From Kappaphycus alvarezii (lineage: Eukaryota > Rhodophyta > Florideophyceae > Gigartinales > Solieriaceae): a stretch of DNA of 64,000 nt. The notes under the pieces are model-generated. The model ran no database searches, had not been told where the DNA came from, and saw only the letters and a program-made list of their open reading frames with translations. Below, piece by piece: positions 1 to 12,800 of the stretch. The stretch covers positions 248,001 to 312,000 of the forward strand of contig NADL03000665.1 of NCBI GenBank assembly GCA_002205965.3, given 5' to 3'. Positions within the stretch are counted from its first letter, which is position 1. Every line of letters starts with the position of its first letter. The position numbers and the translations under genes were made by a program.

Positions 1-2094
1 GGGTCTCGATCGGAACCATCAAAATTTTGGAACAGTCCGAGGCAAATCTGACACTAGCCTTAGCCTTAGTGACTGGTATCAACAAGGAATGACTTGTCAT
101 ATTTGAAGCTGTCTCTCCTGTTTTCGCGCGTGTCGGCAACGGTTGGATTGTGTTAGATTTTCGTCCACACGAAGCAGTCTTTTTATGTTGTAGTATCAAT
201 CTGCGTGAACGTTTCACTCACTTTTTCTTACTGTAAGTCGTTTTTGTTCTCACCGTTGGCCCTCGGTATTTCCTGATTAACCTCTCTTCCTCTCCGTGTG
301 CTTTTGAGCGGACTCCAACCCCAGCGCTATACTGTACTGCACATTTGAATGCCAGAGCGCCAAGTTTCTGTGCTTGGGGAGGAGGAATCCTTCAACGTGT
401 TTAAAAACCTGCACCATACGGGTAGTGGGTTACACTTCGACCCTGGAGAAGAATCTACAACCCGAGTTTCGCTCATGATGAAAATTGGAGACCAGTCGAA
501 GAGATTGTAAAAGAATCTCTGTACAGTATAATTGCGCGCGCGCCGAGTGACCTTTGACCAATCCTCGACTTGGTGCATACAGTATGTAAAATGCTTGCAA
601 GCTCCTTTTCGCTGCGACACTTAGGTATATATCATTGGCTATTGGACCATAATCTCATCCCCGAGTGGGGCCGAGCTCCTGCCATGTCATTGGTAATGGG
701 CCACTCGGTGAAAGCCGCAAGGGCGGTCTCGGCCACAGACAATTTTGTAACGCACCATCCAGAAACAAAGGCGCCGCGCGCGGCAAAAAAAAAGATTCGT
801 TTATTAAACGTACTAGATTTGCAATCACCAGTCGGGAGCCCCGTCGCGGAAAGGCTTGCAACCGAAACCCAGATCGGAGAATGAGTATACTGTACTGTAG
901 TAGTCGGCAGGCTGGCTCCACCTACATTTTCACCGAGTTTGTCTATTCGTTCAGCACAGTCGCCACCTTATTTGACCATAATTGCCCAGAATCAGTAATG
1001 AGTTTTACGTACGATACCACAATGCCAGTCGTGGTCTGCTTTTCCATGGCCCATACAACAGTTTGAATTCTCCCAATGGACCATGGGGAGTTGACCAGTC
1101 CCAGCATGTCACTGATAGTGCCATGCTCTCCGTTCAGGTACTCTTCTTGCGTTGGGAAAGGTATGCATCATTACCGAGGAATGCCATGTCGGGCAGGCAT
1201 ACTGCTGAAACACAACTTTAGCTCCAGATAGTCAGTCACGACCAGTGCTGAGCAAAAGCCTCCGATTTTGAGTTTGTGCCTTGGTGGCGGTTTAAGCGAT
1301 CCAATCAAGGGGTGCACACATCCACAGCTTTTGCAGATACTCTTCTCCAGACTTTACGCCTCACATCCACTGCTTTTGTCAACCACATCGCTCACTTGCT
1401 ACTGCGACGCATGTCGAATCTATGAATTGCCACTTGTCCTCAGAGCTGCACCGTTTTGCACTCATGGATCAAGGGCATGCATACAACTACCCGCCCCGGT
1501 CTTCTGCATCGATAAACTACGTCTTCTCTTGAATCGGAACCCTAACATTTACGCCGCCGCAGTCATTGTTGGGCTACATCTGAAATCGAAACTATACATT
1601 TGATATACCGTATTCGCTCACACTGCAGAAAAACTGCACATCGGTATGCAAAACCAAACTGCATACGCAGGGAGAACGAATTGAGGACGCATATGCTCCC
1701 GTACAAAGTAGATACGACACCTGAGTATCGAGAAGGGAGCACATGTCCAAAATTCATAAACCTGTGAACGTTCGCGATAAACAACATGACGCTGTCACGG
1801 CAGTTCGGACAGCACAGAACGCATGGTGCATAGACAACTAACTTGCGAAGAGCAATAGTCGTGCATTAGAGTAGCCTTTTGAAGACTACAACTACTAGCG
1901 AACTGATCACACCTTGGGCTTCCAGTTTACACCGGCTCGATAACGTTGCCGTCTCAACACAATGGGCAACCACTTGATATCTCACGGAACGTACTGGGAC
2001 ACAGCCGCCCACATCTTTCAAATATAAAAACAACCCAACCTTTTTTCCCCTTGATACCTTTGGCGACCACGCCGCTCACATCTGCACCTCGAGT
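1..2094. other. No recognised gene
   Basis: Both strands were read and only short frames without family resemblance were seen. Small GTAC-type palindromic motifs occur near 335, 518 and 888. A short stretch at 2001-2038 resembles 4647-4686 and may belong to a LINE tail or a SINE. Nothing else can be supported. Confidence 0.6.
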
Positions 2095-2540
2095 TTTGGC
2101 CGCATCCACCGCCACAACTCCATCTGCAACGTCCTCGCATGTCATGTGTTTCGCACCGCAGGTTTGGACTATAGATTAGAGACCCCGCTCCTCATACCTG
2201 GCACAGATCTGCCCCCAGCCGATCTCCTTGTCCACCCCCCTCTTCCTCCCGTTGGACCCCGGGAGCGGCCCATCGCCTGTGACATAACTATCGTTTCGCA
2301 GTACACATCTCCCTCCGTCACAGCAGAGGCGAAAGCCGCTGCACGCGCCGCTGGCCTACCGACGTAAGGTCCAGGATCTCGAGCGCAAGCTCTCCCGACG
2401 CCTGGTGCCGCCCTCTGAAAACCCCTCTCGCGACCCGGTCTCTTTTTCCAACCCATCGCCTTTAATTCTCTTGGTGCGCCATCCCCTGCCACCCTCTCTT
2501 TTCTAGAAGAGTACCTACCGCGCACTCCGGCCTGCTACTA
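2095..2540 (+). mobile_element. LINE fragment: restriction-like endonuclease region
   Basis: The frame from 2095 reads FGRIHRHNSICNVLACH, then a TAGLDY stretch, ETPLLIPGTDLPPADLLV and RPIACDITIV, and continues in another frame into a DLERKLSR motif near 2376. The same order occurs on the minus strand at 5.2-5.65 kb. The RxHN motif followed by an E-P motif, a (P)AD motif and a (V/C)D motif fits the C-terminal restriction-like endonuclease of R2/R4-type non-LTR retrotransposons. It is a short dead fragment without a reverse transcriptase. Confidence 0.6.
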
Positions 2541-2924
2541 CACCACCGCTGTTACGGTTCGCACACGCGTCTATCAGCTCCTCAGCAGTGCGCTGTAATC
2601 ATTGGTGGCTATGGGCATCATATTTCAGGCTCCACTGCACGTAAGCTTACCCACTTTGATCCAACTAAATAGTCGGTTAGTGTAGACTTTTGAGACAGGA
2701 AATGAAATTACTTTCCAAATAAGTTCCTCAAATTTTTGCCCGCGTAAGAGACACAATGAGTAAATGCTATTAATTTTACATGAAAAGGTCACCGTTCGCT
2801 CAACAACCACTAGCTACTTTGCGCGCCAGAACGGCATGTAAGGCCTGTCATGCGGAGTGCATTGCTTCCTCTGTGATTAGCCAGGCGATCACAGGCTTAA
2901 TAAACCAACTCCCCTGGCAACCCT

Positions 2925-3148
2925 TAACGTGTGCTGCTTCAGTTGCGCACCGCAACATGGTCACTGACCTGGAACGCAAACTGTCGCGTCCACCCCCGCC
3001 CCCTTCCGACTACCCCACACAGGGACCCAACTTCGATTTGCAACCACTGGCTTTTGATTCCCTGGGTTCGCCTTCCCCCGCCACTATTCTCTTCATGAAG
3101 GATATCCTCCCACGCATCGCGGAAAAATTCATTCTGCACATCTGGTAG
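2925..3148 (+). mobile_element. LINE fragment: post-endonuclease tail
   Basis: The frame reads AHRNMVTDLERKLSR, a proline-rich spacer, FDLQPLAFDSLG and ILFMKDILPRIAEKF. It parallels the minus-strand copy ending at 5207, which has DKVKDLERKLSRHLPLP, FKFQPLFFDSLG and LHYVPPGVHPKYRREV. It is therefore the extreme C-terminal tail of the same LINE family, separated by about 400 bp from the 2.1-kb fragment. It could be the same insertion broken up, or a separate one. Confidence 0.55.
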
Positions 3149-3332
3149 AGTTAATAGAACTAGTTGATATCGACGCATTAGTTACACGATCTGGTGGTCT
3201 TTAATCGTGTCCCGCACACCTGTGCATGTGGCCGAAGTGGGCCACCCAGGTAGCACTCAGCTACAGTAGCAACTTAATTGGTTCCTGCACCGGACTCTAG
3301 GATATTGATGCAATAAAGTTTCTCATGCCGTA

Positions 3333-4585
3333 GTGACTTACAGTAGCGGCCTTCCATGCATGTGCTTTTCACCCCTTAAACGTTTGCGCAATTGCTGCGG
3401 GGTTCGCATATTACAACCTCTTGTCCACATGGTGCCACCCTCTTGCACGGCGGAGGGCACCGCTATTTTTGAAACTATGATGGAGCGAAGTCTTCGGACA
3501 CTCGCCGGAGGAGTACTGGACTCTGACATATTGCGAGAACTCCAAACACCTGTGAAACACTTGGACCCTAAGAAGCCCACCCTCTGCTTACCGTTCACAT
3601 CTGCGAAAAGCACCGCGGGGGCCGCTTTCCTTCCCTCCAGCGTAGCTGCCGACAGGCGGACCATTGGAACCCTTTCCGGCACCTATCACAGATCTTGCGA
3701 CCCACAATGATGCCGTTCGGGCCCACCGAATATGGTCGGTCTGCTGCCTGGCATCACGACTCCTCCCCTTTATTGTATTTTGCTCAAGCAAAATCCCTCT
3801 GCAGAAGACACTAACAGAAGCAGTCCATACCGCAGTGCAAGAAGAGATCCCCCTCGGCGACCAACGAAGGCAAGCATTCCGGGCGTCTATGGGCCTTTTC
3901 AGGGCAAAGGAATGGGGCTATTCCGCTGCGTGTCCCGGCCTAAATACCAGTATTGACTCCCGTAAATTCTCAGTGTGGCTGCACTAGTACCTTCAAGTCC
4001 CGTTTTTCGCCCCGGACACTCCGTGCAGGCCACAAATATGCCCTGAGGTCCTCGACTGCTACGGGATCATCTCATGCACTGCCTTCGTGGAGAGCACCGA
4101 ACCCGACGACACGACCGTGAAGTCGTCCTCGCCTAAGACCTGCAGAAAGCAGCCCGTCATCCTGCCATCGAGCGGCGACAGGGGCTTTGCCGCACTAGGC
4201 CGGACATCCAGGCAGTGGTTAGCACCGTAGGAACGGACTTATTTGACGTCACTTTCATCAATCCCCTTGCGCCTTCTAATCGGAGAGTACGTACTTTCAA
4301 TCCAGTCGCCTCCCTCAGTGCAGCAATATCCGCCAAGAGTAGAAGGTATGAGACCCTGCTCGCGACTTCTGCTAGAGGAACGCTTGTGCCTATCCTAATA
4401 TCCACCCTCGGAGGCTGGCACCCAGACGCGTGCGCGGTGCTAACCGATGTCGCGCGGAACGTGGCCGCCCGAGCGATGGAGACCTATGGGAAGGTTAGAG
4501 CGGTGCTTACCCAAAGGCACGCTGCCGCGGCGGTCAGGTCTAACGCGGCATGCCTGCTCGCTGGCATTGAGCCGGCCTTGTAGGG
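3333..4585 (+). mobile_element. LINE relic: endonuclease and tail of a second LINE type
   Basis: The clearest part is 4180-4583. RPDIQAVV followed by DLFDVTFINPLAPSN gives the RPDI...DV core of a restriction-like endonuclease. After it come SAKSRRYETLL, ISTLGGWHPDA, VLTDVARNVAARAM, QRHAAAAVRSNAACLLAGI and a stop. That tail is typical of algal and marine-animal R2-like LINEs. The 3333-4180 part is decayed and spread over several frames, and I could read only loose traces of a CCHC region there. The fragment ISTLGGWHLDAF at 53.2 kb (minus) is a related tail. Confidence 0.6.
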
Positions 4586-5206
4586 AATGTTATGTAGTGT
4601 TATCCAGTCACGACTTGTCCCGCACATCGCACTCCCAGCGATGTGGACAGAACCGCCCACATCTTCCACATATTAAAATATCCCAACAATCCCCCCGTTT
4701 CACTAGGCGATCGAATCAAAAAGAAAGTGCGCTAGGTTCTTTCAATGCTGTGGTGAATGCGCCGGCTACGTAGAGCTGGCGTGGAAGTAGCCACGTAAAG
4801 CTGGCATGGAAGTAGCCACTGTGTTGATAGAAAACCAGCCATGCTCTTTTGGTGTCTTGCCAACAAACTTTAGAGAAAAATATCGAATCAACAGGGCACT
4901 CATACAATCACTCGTGGCGAGATGTCGACTCTAGTCTGGAATGATGTCAGCGTACCCGCAACGAGGAACGGGGGGGGTTGCCGCGAGACTTTGGAGAGAT
5001 CGAAACCGGAGGAGTTTTGGAAGTGAAGAGAAAAGCTACTTCAATGAGTATCTCTCGTGTTCACTACAGCTCAAACTCTACGGCTCTGAACTACCCGGAT
5101 GTTCCACGTCGGTCACGTGCAGTGGGGCAAAATCGACATTGTATCAGAACACAGTGCGCAACTTCTGTGCTGATACAGATGCTTGCGGCTCACCCCTGCG
5201 GTTATG

Positions 5207-7645
5207 TTAAACTTCTCTGCGATACTTGGGATGTACTCCTGGAGGAACATAATGGAGGCGGGGGAATAGAGTACCCAAGGAATCGAAAAACAGGGGCTGA
5301 AACTTGAATTTTGGTGCCTGGAGGGTGTCGTGCGAAGGGAGCGGGAGGTGGCGTGACAGTTTGCGCTCCAAGTCTTTGACTTTATCTCGGTGAGCGATAT
5401 TGGCGGCCTCGCCGGCCGTTAGTGCTGCCCTTGTGTGCACGCCTTGTTGAAATGGAGAGACAACGGCAATGGGGCGGACTTGCTGGCCGGTTGGCAGGGG
5501 CGGGTGTTGAACGAGAATGGCCGCAAGGCGGATATTTGTCCCCGGGACAAGGAGCGGGACCTCGTATTGGCAGTCCAGGCCCGCTGCGCGGGCAACGTGG
5601 AAGGCGAAGACGTTGCGTAGCGAGTTTTGGCGATGCAGGCGACCAAAACCGGCAGGACAGAGGTCCGCGGTGTCGTCCCGGAGTGCGTCCATAGCTTGGT
5701 TGCAGTGGGCGCGGGTGAGCGGGAGGGAGTCATCGTAGGCGGGGAGGCCGAGATGCCGGCGGAGCATGGTCTGCCAGTGGGCCGTAGACTCCACTGTAGC
5801 GGTTGTGGGATGGGCGAAGAGAAATGCGGGGCCGGGGCTGTTCCCGACGTCAGGCCACGAATCCTGTGTCGAACATCATTGGTGCTGTGGTCAGTCGGGT
5901 TGGGTTGTGCCACCCACGAATCGTCGCGCCAGTCGACCCTTGCCTGTGCTTCCTGCTGCACACCATTTAGATAGGTTTGGAGGTTGGATGGTCTGGCAGC
6001 AAGTAGGGCCGGGCCAAAGGGGCCGAAGTCGACAGAGTATGGATGCCCGGGGGTGCATAGCAGGAAGTCGCGGAGTTGCGGCAAAGCTTGACTGACCAGA
6101 AACGCCCCGTCGCCCTGGTATCGGTGACCGAAGAGGGCGGCGGAACGTTGCGTTGAGTACAATGCTGTTCTCTCGCGAGCCGGAGCCGCGTCAATGATGC
6201 TAGCGGCAACCGCGCCGTGAAGGAACGGGAAGATGAGGGTAAATTTGTGACCTCCCACGCGGATGGGTAACAATGGCTTGTTCCTAGGTGGTATCCGACA
6301 GGGCAATCCCGTGGGGCTCCGTGTATTACGGCTTCTACAGTGTGTCGAAAACATGTGCAGCGGGGACAGCGTGTTGTGAATACGCGTGGATGAGGAGGCA
6401 TGCCAATTCGCAGATCCGGGGTAGGAGCATGTGGAATCGGGTGAGGGGTTCACAGATATGGGTAAGCCATCTGAGAGTGCGGCGGCAGTTGTCGACCTTG
6501 CCCACAGGAATGAGTAGGTGAAGGTCCAGTTACCGATCGGCGCTCCTAGGAGCTTGAAGCAGTCCCAAGAGCACTCGGACAGAGGAAACTCGCGGAGGAA
6601 GGCCGCGCGCTCCGGCAGAAGCGTGTTCAGGAGGTAAATGCGCGTCTTTCGTGCGGCGACGTAGAGGCCGACAGCCGGACCATCTACATGAAGTAGGCGG
6701 AATCCCTGGCACAGATCCTGGAGTGTCCCGGTTAGGGTCCCGTCGTCCGCGTCCCATTGACCGTGGACGATGTTGCTATCCTCGGCGATTTTCCGGATGA
6801 GTGGTTGGATCGTGACGGAGAACAGCAACATACTCGCCGGGTCGCCCTGCTCGGTGCCCTAGGCACTCATGATGACTGTGTTCTGGCGATTGGGAATAAG
6901 CAGTGATGGCTGAGTGCGACCATACATCATATTCACGATGCTGGCCAGAGAGAGGATGAGTGCGGGAAGGTGACGCAGTATTGACTGTTGGTCAACGCGG
7001 CTGCAAGCGTCGTGGGCGTCGTTGAGGACCGTGCCACCATGCCGAGCGCCGGAGAAACGGCGAAGCAGGGTGCGGATGTCATGATTGACCTCGTCCGTCC
7101 CGGCCTTGATACCAATGGCCGTTCGAATTGGCGCGAGGAAGTCTCGATAGTCATCAATGGCACCCGGCAGCAGCGCCTTGGTGTGGGGAAAATTTACGTT
7201 GGCTTTGTAAAAATGCGGCTGAGGACCGAGACCGCAGCGATTGGACGTATGTTGTCTGGGTTCTGCCGTAGAGGCAGCAATGTCGCGCCCGAGCTGGGGC
7301 AGGACCAAGTCCGGAAGGTCGCGCAATCCGGGCCCCCAGCTTCGTCAGCACGCCTTTGCCTGAGACCCCCACGACCGGGCTACCCGACGCCTTTAGGAGC
7401 AAGTGGAACCAGCGTGACAGCATGCGGTCCGGCCCCGCGGTCGTATCACGAGAGACACCTCGCACAACCAGCCCCACGGCATCCACCGTGATTTTTAGTA
7501 CGGGAAGGAGAATGGCTTCGGGAATAGGCGTGATCGGGCATGGGGTGGAGGTCACGAAGCTCTTGGATGGTTTGCGGGTCATTCACGTCGGCCAGAGGAG
7601 CGTTGTAGAGTGACGACATGGCCTTGCTGTGACGGGCGTCTGCAC
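5207..7645 (-). pseudogene. Broken LINE ORF: reverse transcriptase plus endonuclease
   Basis: This is a non-LTR retrotransposon coding region read on the minus strand. In N-to-C order one sees AMSSLYNAPLADVNDPQTI and RDLHP (about 7620-7555), TTAGPDRMLSRWF (RT motif 1), FLAPIRTAIGIKAGTDEV, LNDAHDACSRVDQQSI (motif A region), GTEQGDPASM (motif B), WDADDGT at about 6742-6756 (motif C, normally YADD), then an RHRYQGDGAF region. It ends with the endonuclease region FGRLHRQNSLRNVFAFH and the DLERKLSR tail. Several frame changes and stops split it, and the first catalytic box is WDADD rather than YADD, so it is dead. Base composition is GC-rich compared with the 9.9-17 kb region. No poly(A) tail or target duplication was identified. 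Confidence 0.75.
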
Positions 7646-7849
7646 ACGGCCCCACGTGTTCAAAAAGACATGGTTATACTCGATCAAAACAAACTTTCGA
7701 GAATTGCAACTCTGCTCAGCTTAGGAACAACTTTCCCTTACGCGGTACCCCTCGATTTTTCTTCTTCACAAAAATGGATCCTCGAACCGTTCCAGGAAAT
7801 CCAATTCACTACTGAGCTTCCCTTGCTACGTCAGCGGCAGAATGTAAGC

Positions 7850-9870
7850 GCTTGTATACGTCCGCTTGGAAGACGAAATTAGTCTCTGAAACCGGCATTG
7901 CAGTCCATACTGACATTGCAAGTGGGCGAAGGAGGAAGTTAGTGGAAGCAAGCTGGAAGATACGCGACTGTCTCAAGCCCGTCACGCTGAAGATTGTCAA
8001 CATCAAAGCGGGATTACCTGGGACAGAAGTTTTGGAGGGGTTCCAACCCGCTCAATTGCAGAATGAACGCGAAATTCTAGATTTAGATGCTTCTCCATTG
8101 TCTCCGTCCGCCTCAGATGGTAATTTGTGTGATTCAACGCTGCATAAATCAGATAGAAATGCAATTGCTCACGAGCGATTGTAGACCAGTCAGGAGTTGT
8201 TAACACATATTACTGAAAATGTTTCCGAAAAAAGCTGGAAGATAATTGGCTACTCTAGTAATAATCTTACCTATGGTCGTTCTCTTCGAGATTTATCTCC
8301 ATTTGAATGCTTTATGAGAATATTCATGCTCCTTCACCTCAATTTCATGCGTAAACTTACAATTGAGCGATTAGATACCATTGGAACTCAGCCCGTCTCG
8401 GCCGGGGGGTATTTAAGTTCTTCGAAGTTCTCATTCTAATGAATAGGTTTACATTTTCAAGCCTCCTTGACTTCAGGAATGAGAATAGATCGAAATATAT
8501 TCCAGGACCAAGCTTTGGAAAGATCACGCCACGCAGGAGGTTTGAGCTGATTCTCGGAAATAATTGCTTCAGTTACACTTCTGAAAGGGTAAAAAGGCCC
8601 TTGGATGACACAAGATGGTCTCCGATGAGTTTTTTCTGAATGCTATCAATGACGACCATATGCAATATGTCACGGAATCTTCTCATATGTGCGTAGATAA
8701 AAGTATCAGCAGGTGGTACGGTCTTGACGGGGATCAGATCGAGAAAAGACTTCTGAGTTATGTTATTCATGACGGGAGGCCCGAAAATGACCGCGAATTG
8801 AAGGTTTCGGCATGTTTTCAGTCTAGACTAATGTTGAGAGTGGAGCTTGTCATGGAAAAAACGGGTGGCCTTTGGCGTGAATTCACTTCACAGAAGAATT
8901 ATGTCACACTACTGCTCTTACGCCTCGCATTTTTTAACCTTGGCTGAAGACTGATCGCGTCGTTTGCGGAGATTCATATCTTGAATTGGTGTCAACAGCA
9001 GAACCCTTTACGAGATATGGAACAAGATTTATTTGTTGGTCAAAATTGCAGTCAGGGAATTTCCGATACAATACCTGTCCCCACAGGAGCTCGCGGAGCG
9101 CGGAGATCATGTCTCCATGGTCTCTATGAATTTGGACAATAACGAATCTTTAATTGCTGTTTTGTAAATAAATAGAGAACGAAGGTATTTCATAAATAGT
9201 TACCATAAAACCGATCAAGGGACCCTAATTTACAGGGAAAGCTAGGGAGCTGTAGAGGTTGAAACAAAGAAAGCGGAATTCGAGATTACAGATCCAGATG
9301 TTGTGGGGAGGTACTATGACAGGTGTTCTCAAACAGATCTCCACAACAGATGCAGGCAAGATAAATTTGGAACTGAGAAGAAATTAGAAGTGAAACATTG
9401 GTCGCTCAAGGTCAACTCCTCTCCTCTACCGATCATAGTAGTTGATTCATAGTTACTTTACAAGCATTCTTTCGGGCTAAGACTCTCTTTATCACCTTCT
9501 AATGTTTATAAGATTCCTGCTACGGAACTCGTTGAAAAAAGTTTGTTTCTGTATCTCGTCTAGCACCTGATTGCATAGGAAGTGGTGATGATGCCACTGA
9601 TTGGATCCTGTTGCAGGTATTGGAACCCATCTTGCAGTGACAAACAAGAAGAGGAAGTCAGGTCATGCTGAGTACAACAACGCATCTTCCCGGGTTGGTG
9701 GATGGTCAGTAATGTCAGTAAGTCGAAATTTCTTTGCTCTACTTGCCGTGACAATGGACTTTGATATATTTACATCTGTCACGCGAGCACAAAAATTTGT
9801 TGCTTTATGGATCATTTGCGGAAAAAGTACCGTATGGATCTTACCTATATTCAAAGGTGAAGCGAAGTAG
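7850..9870 (+). pseudogene. piggyBac-type transposase relic A
   Basis: A decayed DDE_Tnp_1_7 (piggyBac) transposase read through several frames. Recognisable pieces in order: RSLRDLSPFECFMRIF (about 8280), SRSKYIPGPSFGKIT-like (8490-8530), DEFFLNAINDDHMQYVT, and CVDKSISRWYGL at about 8690-8725, where the family has CVDESISRW, so the first catalytic Asp is kept but the next residue is Lys. GRPENDRELKVSACFQSRLMLRVELV follows in pieces. Further on are EFPIQYLS and GDHVSMVSMNLDNNESLIAV (9055-9160), RYYDRCSQTDLHNRCRQDK (9310-9365), KHWSLKVN and a C-terminal CSTCRDNG / ICHAR cysteine motif near 9735-9790. Stops and frameshifts occur throughout. I did not find the terminal inverted repeats or a TTAA duplication. 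Confidence 0.75.
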
Positions 9871-12800
9871 TGTAATTTTATGAAATGAGAGTTAATATTA
9901 TTTTTAGTTCTAAAATTTTCTATAGCCCCCTACTGGTTTTACTTGCATTTTATGAATTTAGAAGTTATCTGCTGTCAATGGCATACTTAATTATCCCTTT
10001 ATGAGATGTCACCGTATTCTGTCTCATGTTCAAGTAGATGCCTAATGGCGCACTGAGACATCATATTTTTTACAACCGGTCGAGTTTCTAAAAGAATTTT
10101 CGGGCCTCTGATAGAGAAACAGCGAGAACTGAACCTGCAATATATGGGTAGGCAACCTAGGATTCGCACCATAGGTCACTGTCACAGTGATGGATGGTAC
10201 AAGTTTTCATGGATTGTTTAAGGCTGGATGCTATCGCATCTTATTGAGAAAGGCACAAACTGGGATATAGTTGTCTACCGTAATCAATACTTGGCACTGT
10301 AACTTTTTAAATACAAAATATTAGGCCTGAAAAATTTGTGGCTTCTACTCTACACGACGGAAAAAAATTTCCTCTTATAAGGAAAAAATGTGCCTCATAT
10401 GGGGAAAACGCTGTGATGGTTCGACACTAGAGTGTGTTGACATGGTTGCTATTTTGCGACCAGTAAGGCAAATCATTCTCTTCTATTTCCGCGCTATACT
10501 GGTATGTTTTATATTTACATTGTAAAATACCTCATCTCGAAAAGCAAGGCCTGTATCCCCCATTGGGTTCAAGGATAAATATTAATTATTAAAACTTTCC
10601 AGTCCGGGTACCCATCAAAATAATGGAAATGGGAGCTTTCGGTAGCTCGCAGTATCTTGGCGTAGCCTTCTTCAACCATTTGGCCCCTTTCCATACCAGT
10701 GCGAAGAGAGTCAACTGTCGGTGAACGTGTCCGACGTGTTTTTTACGGCTATCAGCCCATCAAATAGTCAACAGGTCTATCAATATATTCATTGCTGTTA
10801 TACAGCAGCTGATAATGTGGGCATAAGGCGACGGCAATCTGTTGACTATGTTTTGATATTGGCATGACACTCGAGCAGTCTAATGCTATTGAATTGGAGT
10901 GCGGAACCGAATGAGGAGAAGACGTGAGCGGGCGCGTAGTTAGGTTCGTAATTGGATTGTTATTTGCTTTTTAGTTCGGACGAGGTTTGGCCTTGTCAGT
11001 ACAAGAGTTTAGGGCGGGAAGTCAGCCCAGAAGGAAAGGGCACGTTAGGGGAAGTCTGCAGTATATAGTAGAGCTTTGAGCGCGGCAAAACCGAAGGGGG
11101 GGAGCAAGACGTGTAAGAAGAAAGGTGTATGACTTTGTCTTGTTCTCGGCGTACTTAGTAAAGAACTAGAGTGCGCTGCGACCGAGGGCCCACACACGCC
11201 AGCTTCTACGTCAACTATTTACTTTGTTGCCATCGTCCTATCGGTTGTTATATAACACTTCCGCTCTGATAACGCTTCACAGCTTTTTCTACGTTGTCGT
11301 GTCGGGGTTGGACTCGGTGTGATAACGTCTTCTTAGCTTTAGTCTATCATCATTAACCCACTCGCGAGCCCCAACGCAGCCCATGCGGAAAAAAGTGTGA
11401 ATACCAAGGGTTCCCTACCGAATTGACAGAGAAAAGCAGTCCAGTTCCTGTCCCAATCTCAATTCTCGATAGCTAGCATCCGGCGGCATTTGCCTTCTGC
11501 AAGGAGCTCGTGAGAACTGTCCTTAGTCTGGCAGTGGAACGGGTCTCAAGGGCGCAAAAAGTATTCTTGAGCAGCGTCGCTTCCAATTGACAGTAACTTG
11601 TAATGCGGCATACCTGCGTGCTGGCCTCTCCTCTACTTCCTGGTAGACCGGGATGCCATCTCCTCCAGCTGCATCTTTTCACGTACATGCACACTGTCAT
11701 ACAAGTAGACTATGTATCAACCACTATATCTGTTACTATAATCGAAACCCGCCAGGTTCCCCATTATCTCCTCTAAATCACAAAACTTCACCCTCTCTTA
11801 ACCATCCCTCTCACACGTATCCGTTATTTCATCTCCATTTTTGGCTGGGAACCATCGCATAAGAAGAGCCGAGCGGCAATAAGGATTTGTATGACTCTAT
11901 CGATATTGTCATGTAAAACAATCGCACCAATGTGGATGGACGAATGAATACACATACGTGTCTATGAAATTCAATCGACCTTTAAAAACGAAAACCAAGA
12001 GCGCGCAGTTGACCTTGTAAGCTTCCAGTGCTAGGATATACACGAAAATTATTTGAGCCGAACCTTACAATACTTAAACTGGGAGGATGGTGATGTGACA
12101 TTTCCATCCTCAGGAGCCTGGTTCGAATAAATCCTTTTGTGCGAGCCACAGTACTCCGTTATCATTCTTGAGAGGATTAATCAGTACCAAAAGTGTGTAA
12201 AAAGCTAGAGGATGTTCTCTCTGGGACTGAGAACGCAGCACTAAAGATGGTTCCAATTGTTAGTTTTCTCGGTTGGATAGCATTAGTAGTTAAAGGAATA
12301 AACTGCAGTGCTCTAGATCTCGCCCAATCAGGTTTCAATCGCTAGAGGAAATTAATGGCTTTTAAATATGTGCTAATTCACATAGGGCTGACTGAGAAAA
12401 GTGACTCTAATAATAGCAATACCAAAAACGTCCTCGATAGACGCACCGGAGCAATCCAGGGGCAAGTGAACCCAATCGATGATGAATATATCCGTAGCTA
12501 AAGGCCCGGGCCGAGTCAAGATTTTCACCGTTAAATGTTTTCAGAATCGAAGTCTGACGAATCGACTCTCAACGTTGGGAATATTTCTGTCAGAAGAGGC
12601 CATAATGATGGAGCTCATACATTTCTTAAGCTTTACTCTAGGATGTTCACTTTTGTTACATCGTTCTGAGTGACTTGGCGTTTAATGGAGCTCGAGATCC
12701 CAATACAGATGATGTTCAACCTTTGTCAACACAAATTGCTATTACCAGGGCTATTACGTCCAAATTCCCCCAAAACAGCGAAAAATTCTCTATGTGTTAT

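Noticed and set aside
10838-11216. Possible solo LTR starting TGTTGAC and ending near GTCAAC with a TATATA-like box at 11060
   Set aside because: No matching target duplication flanks it and no second copy was seen in the window.
12100-12140. GGTTCGAATAAATCC resembling a tRNA B box
   Set aside because: No cloverleaf could be drawn around it.
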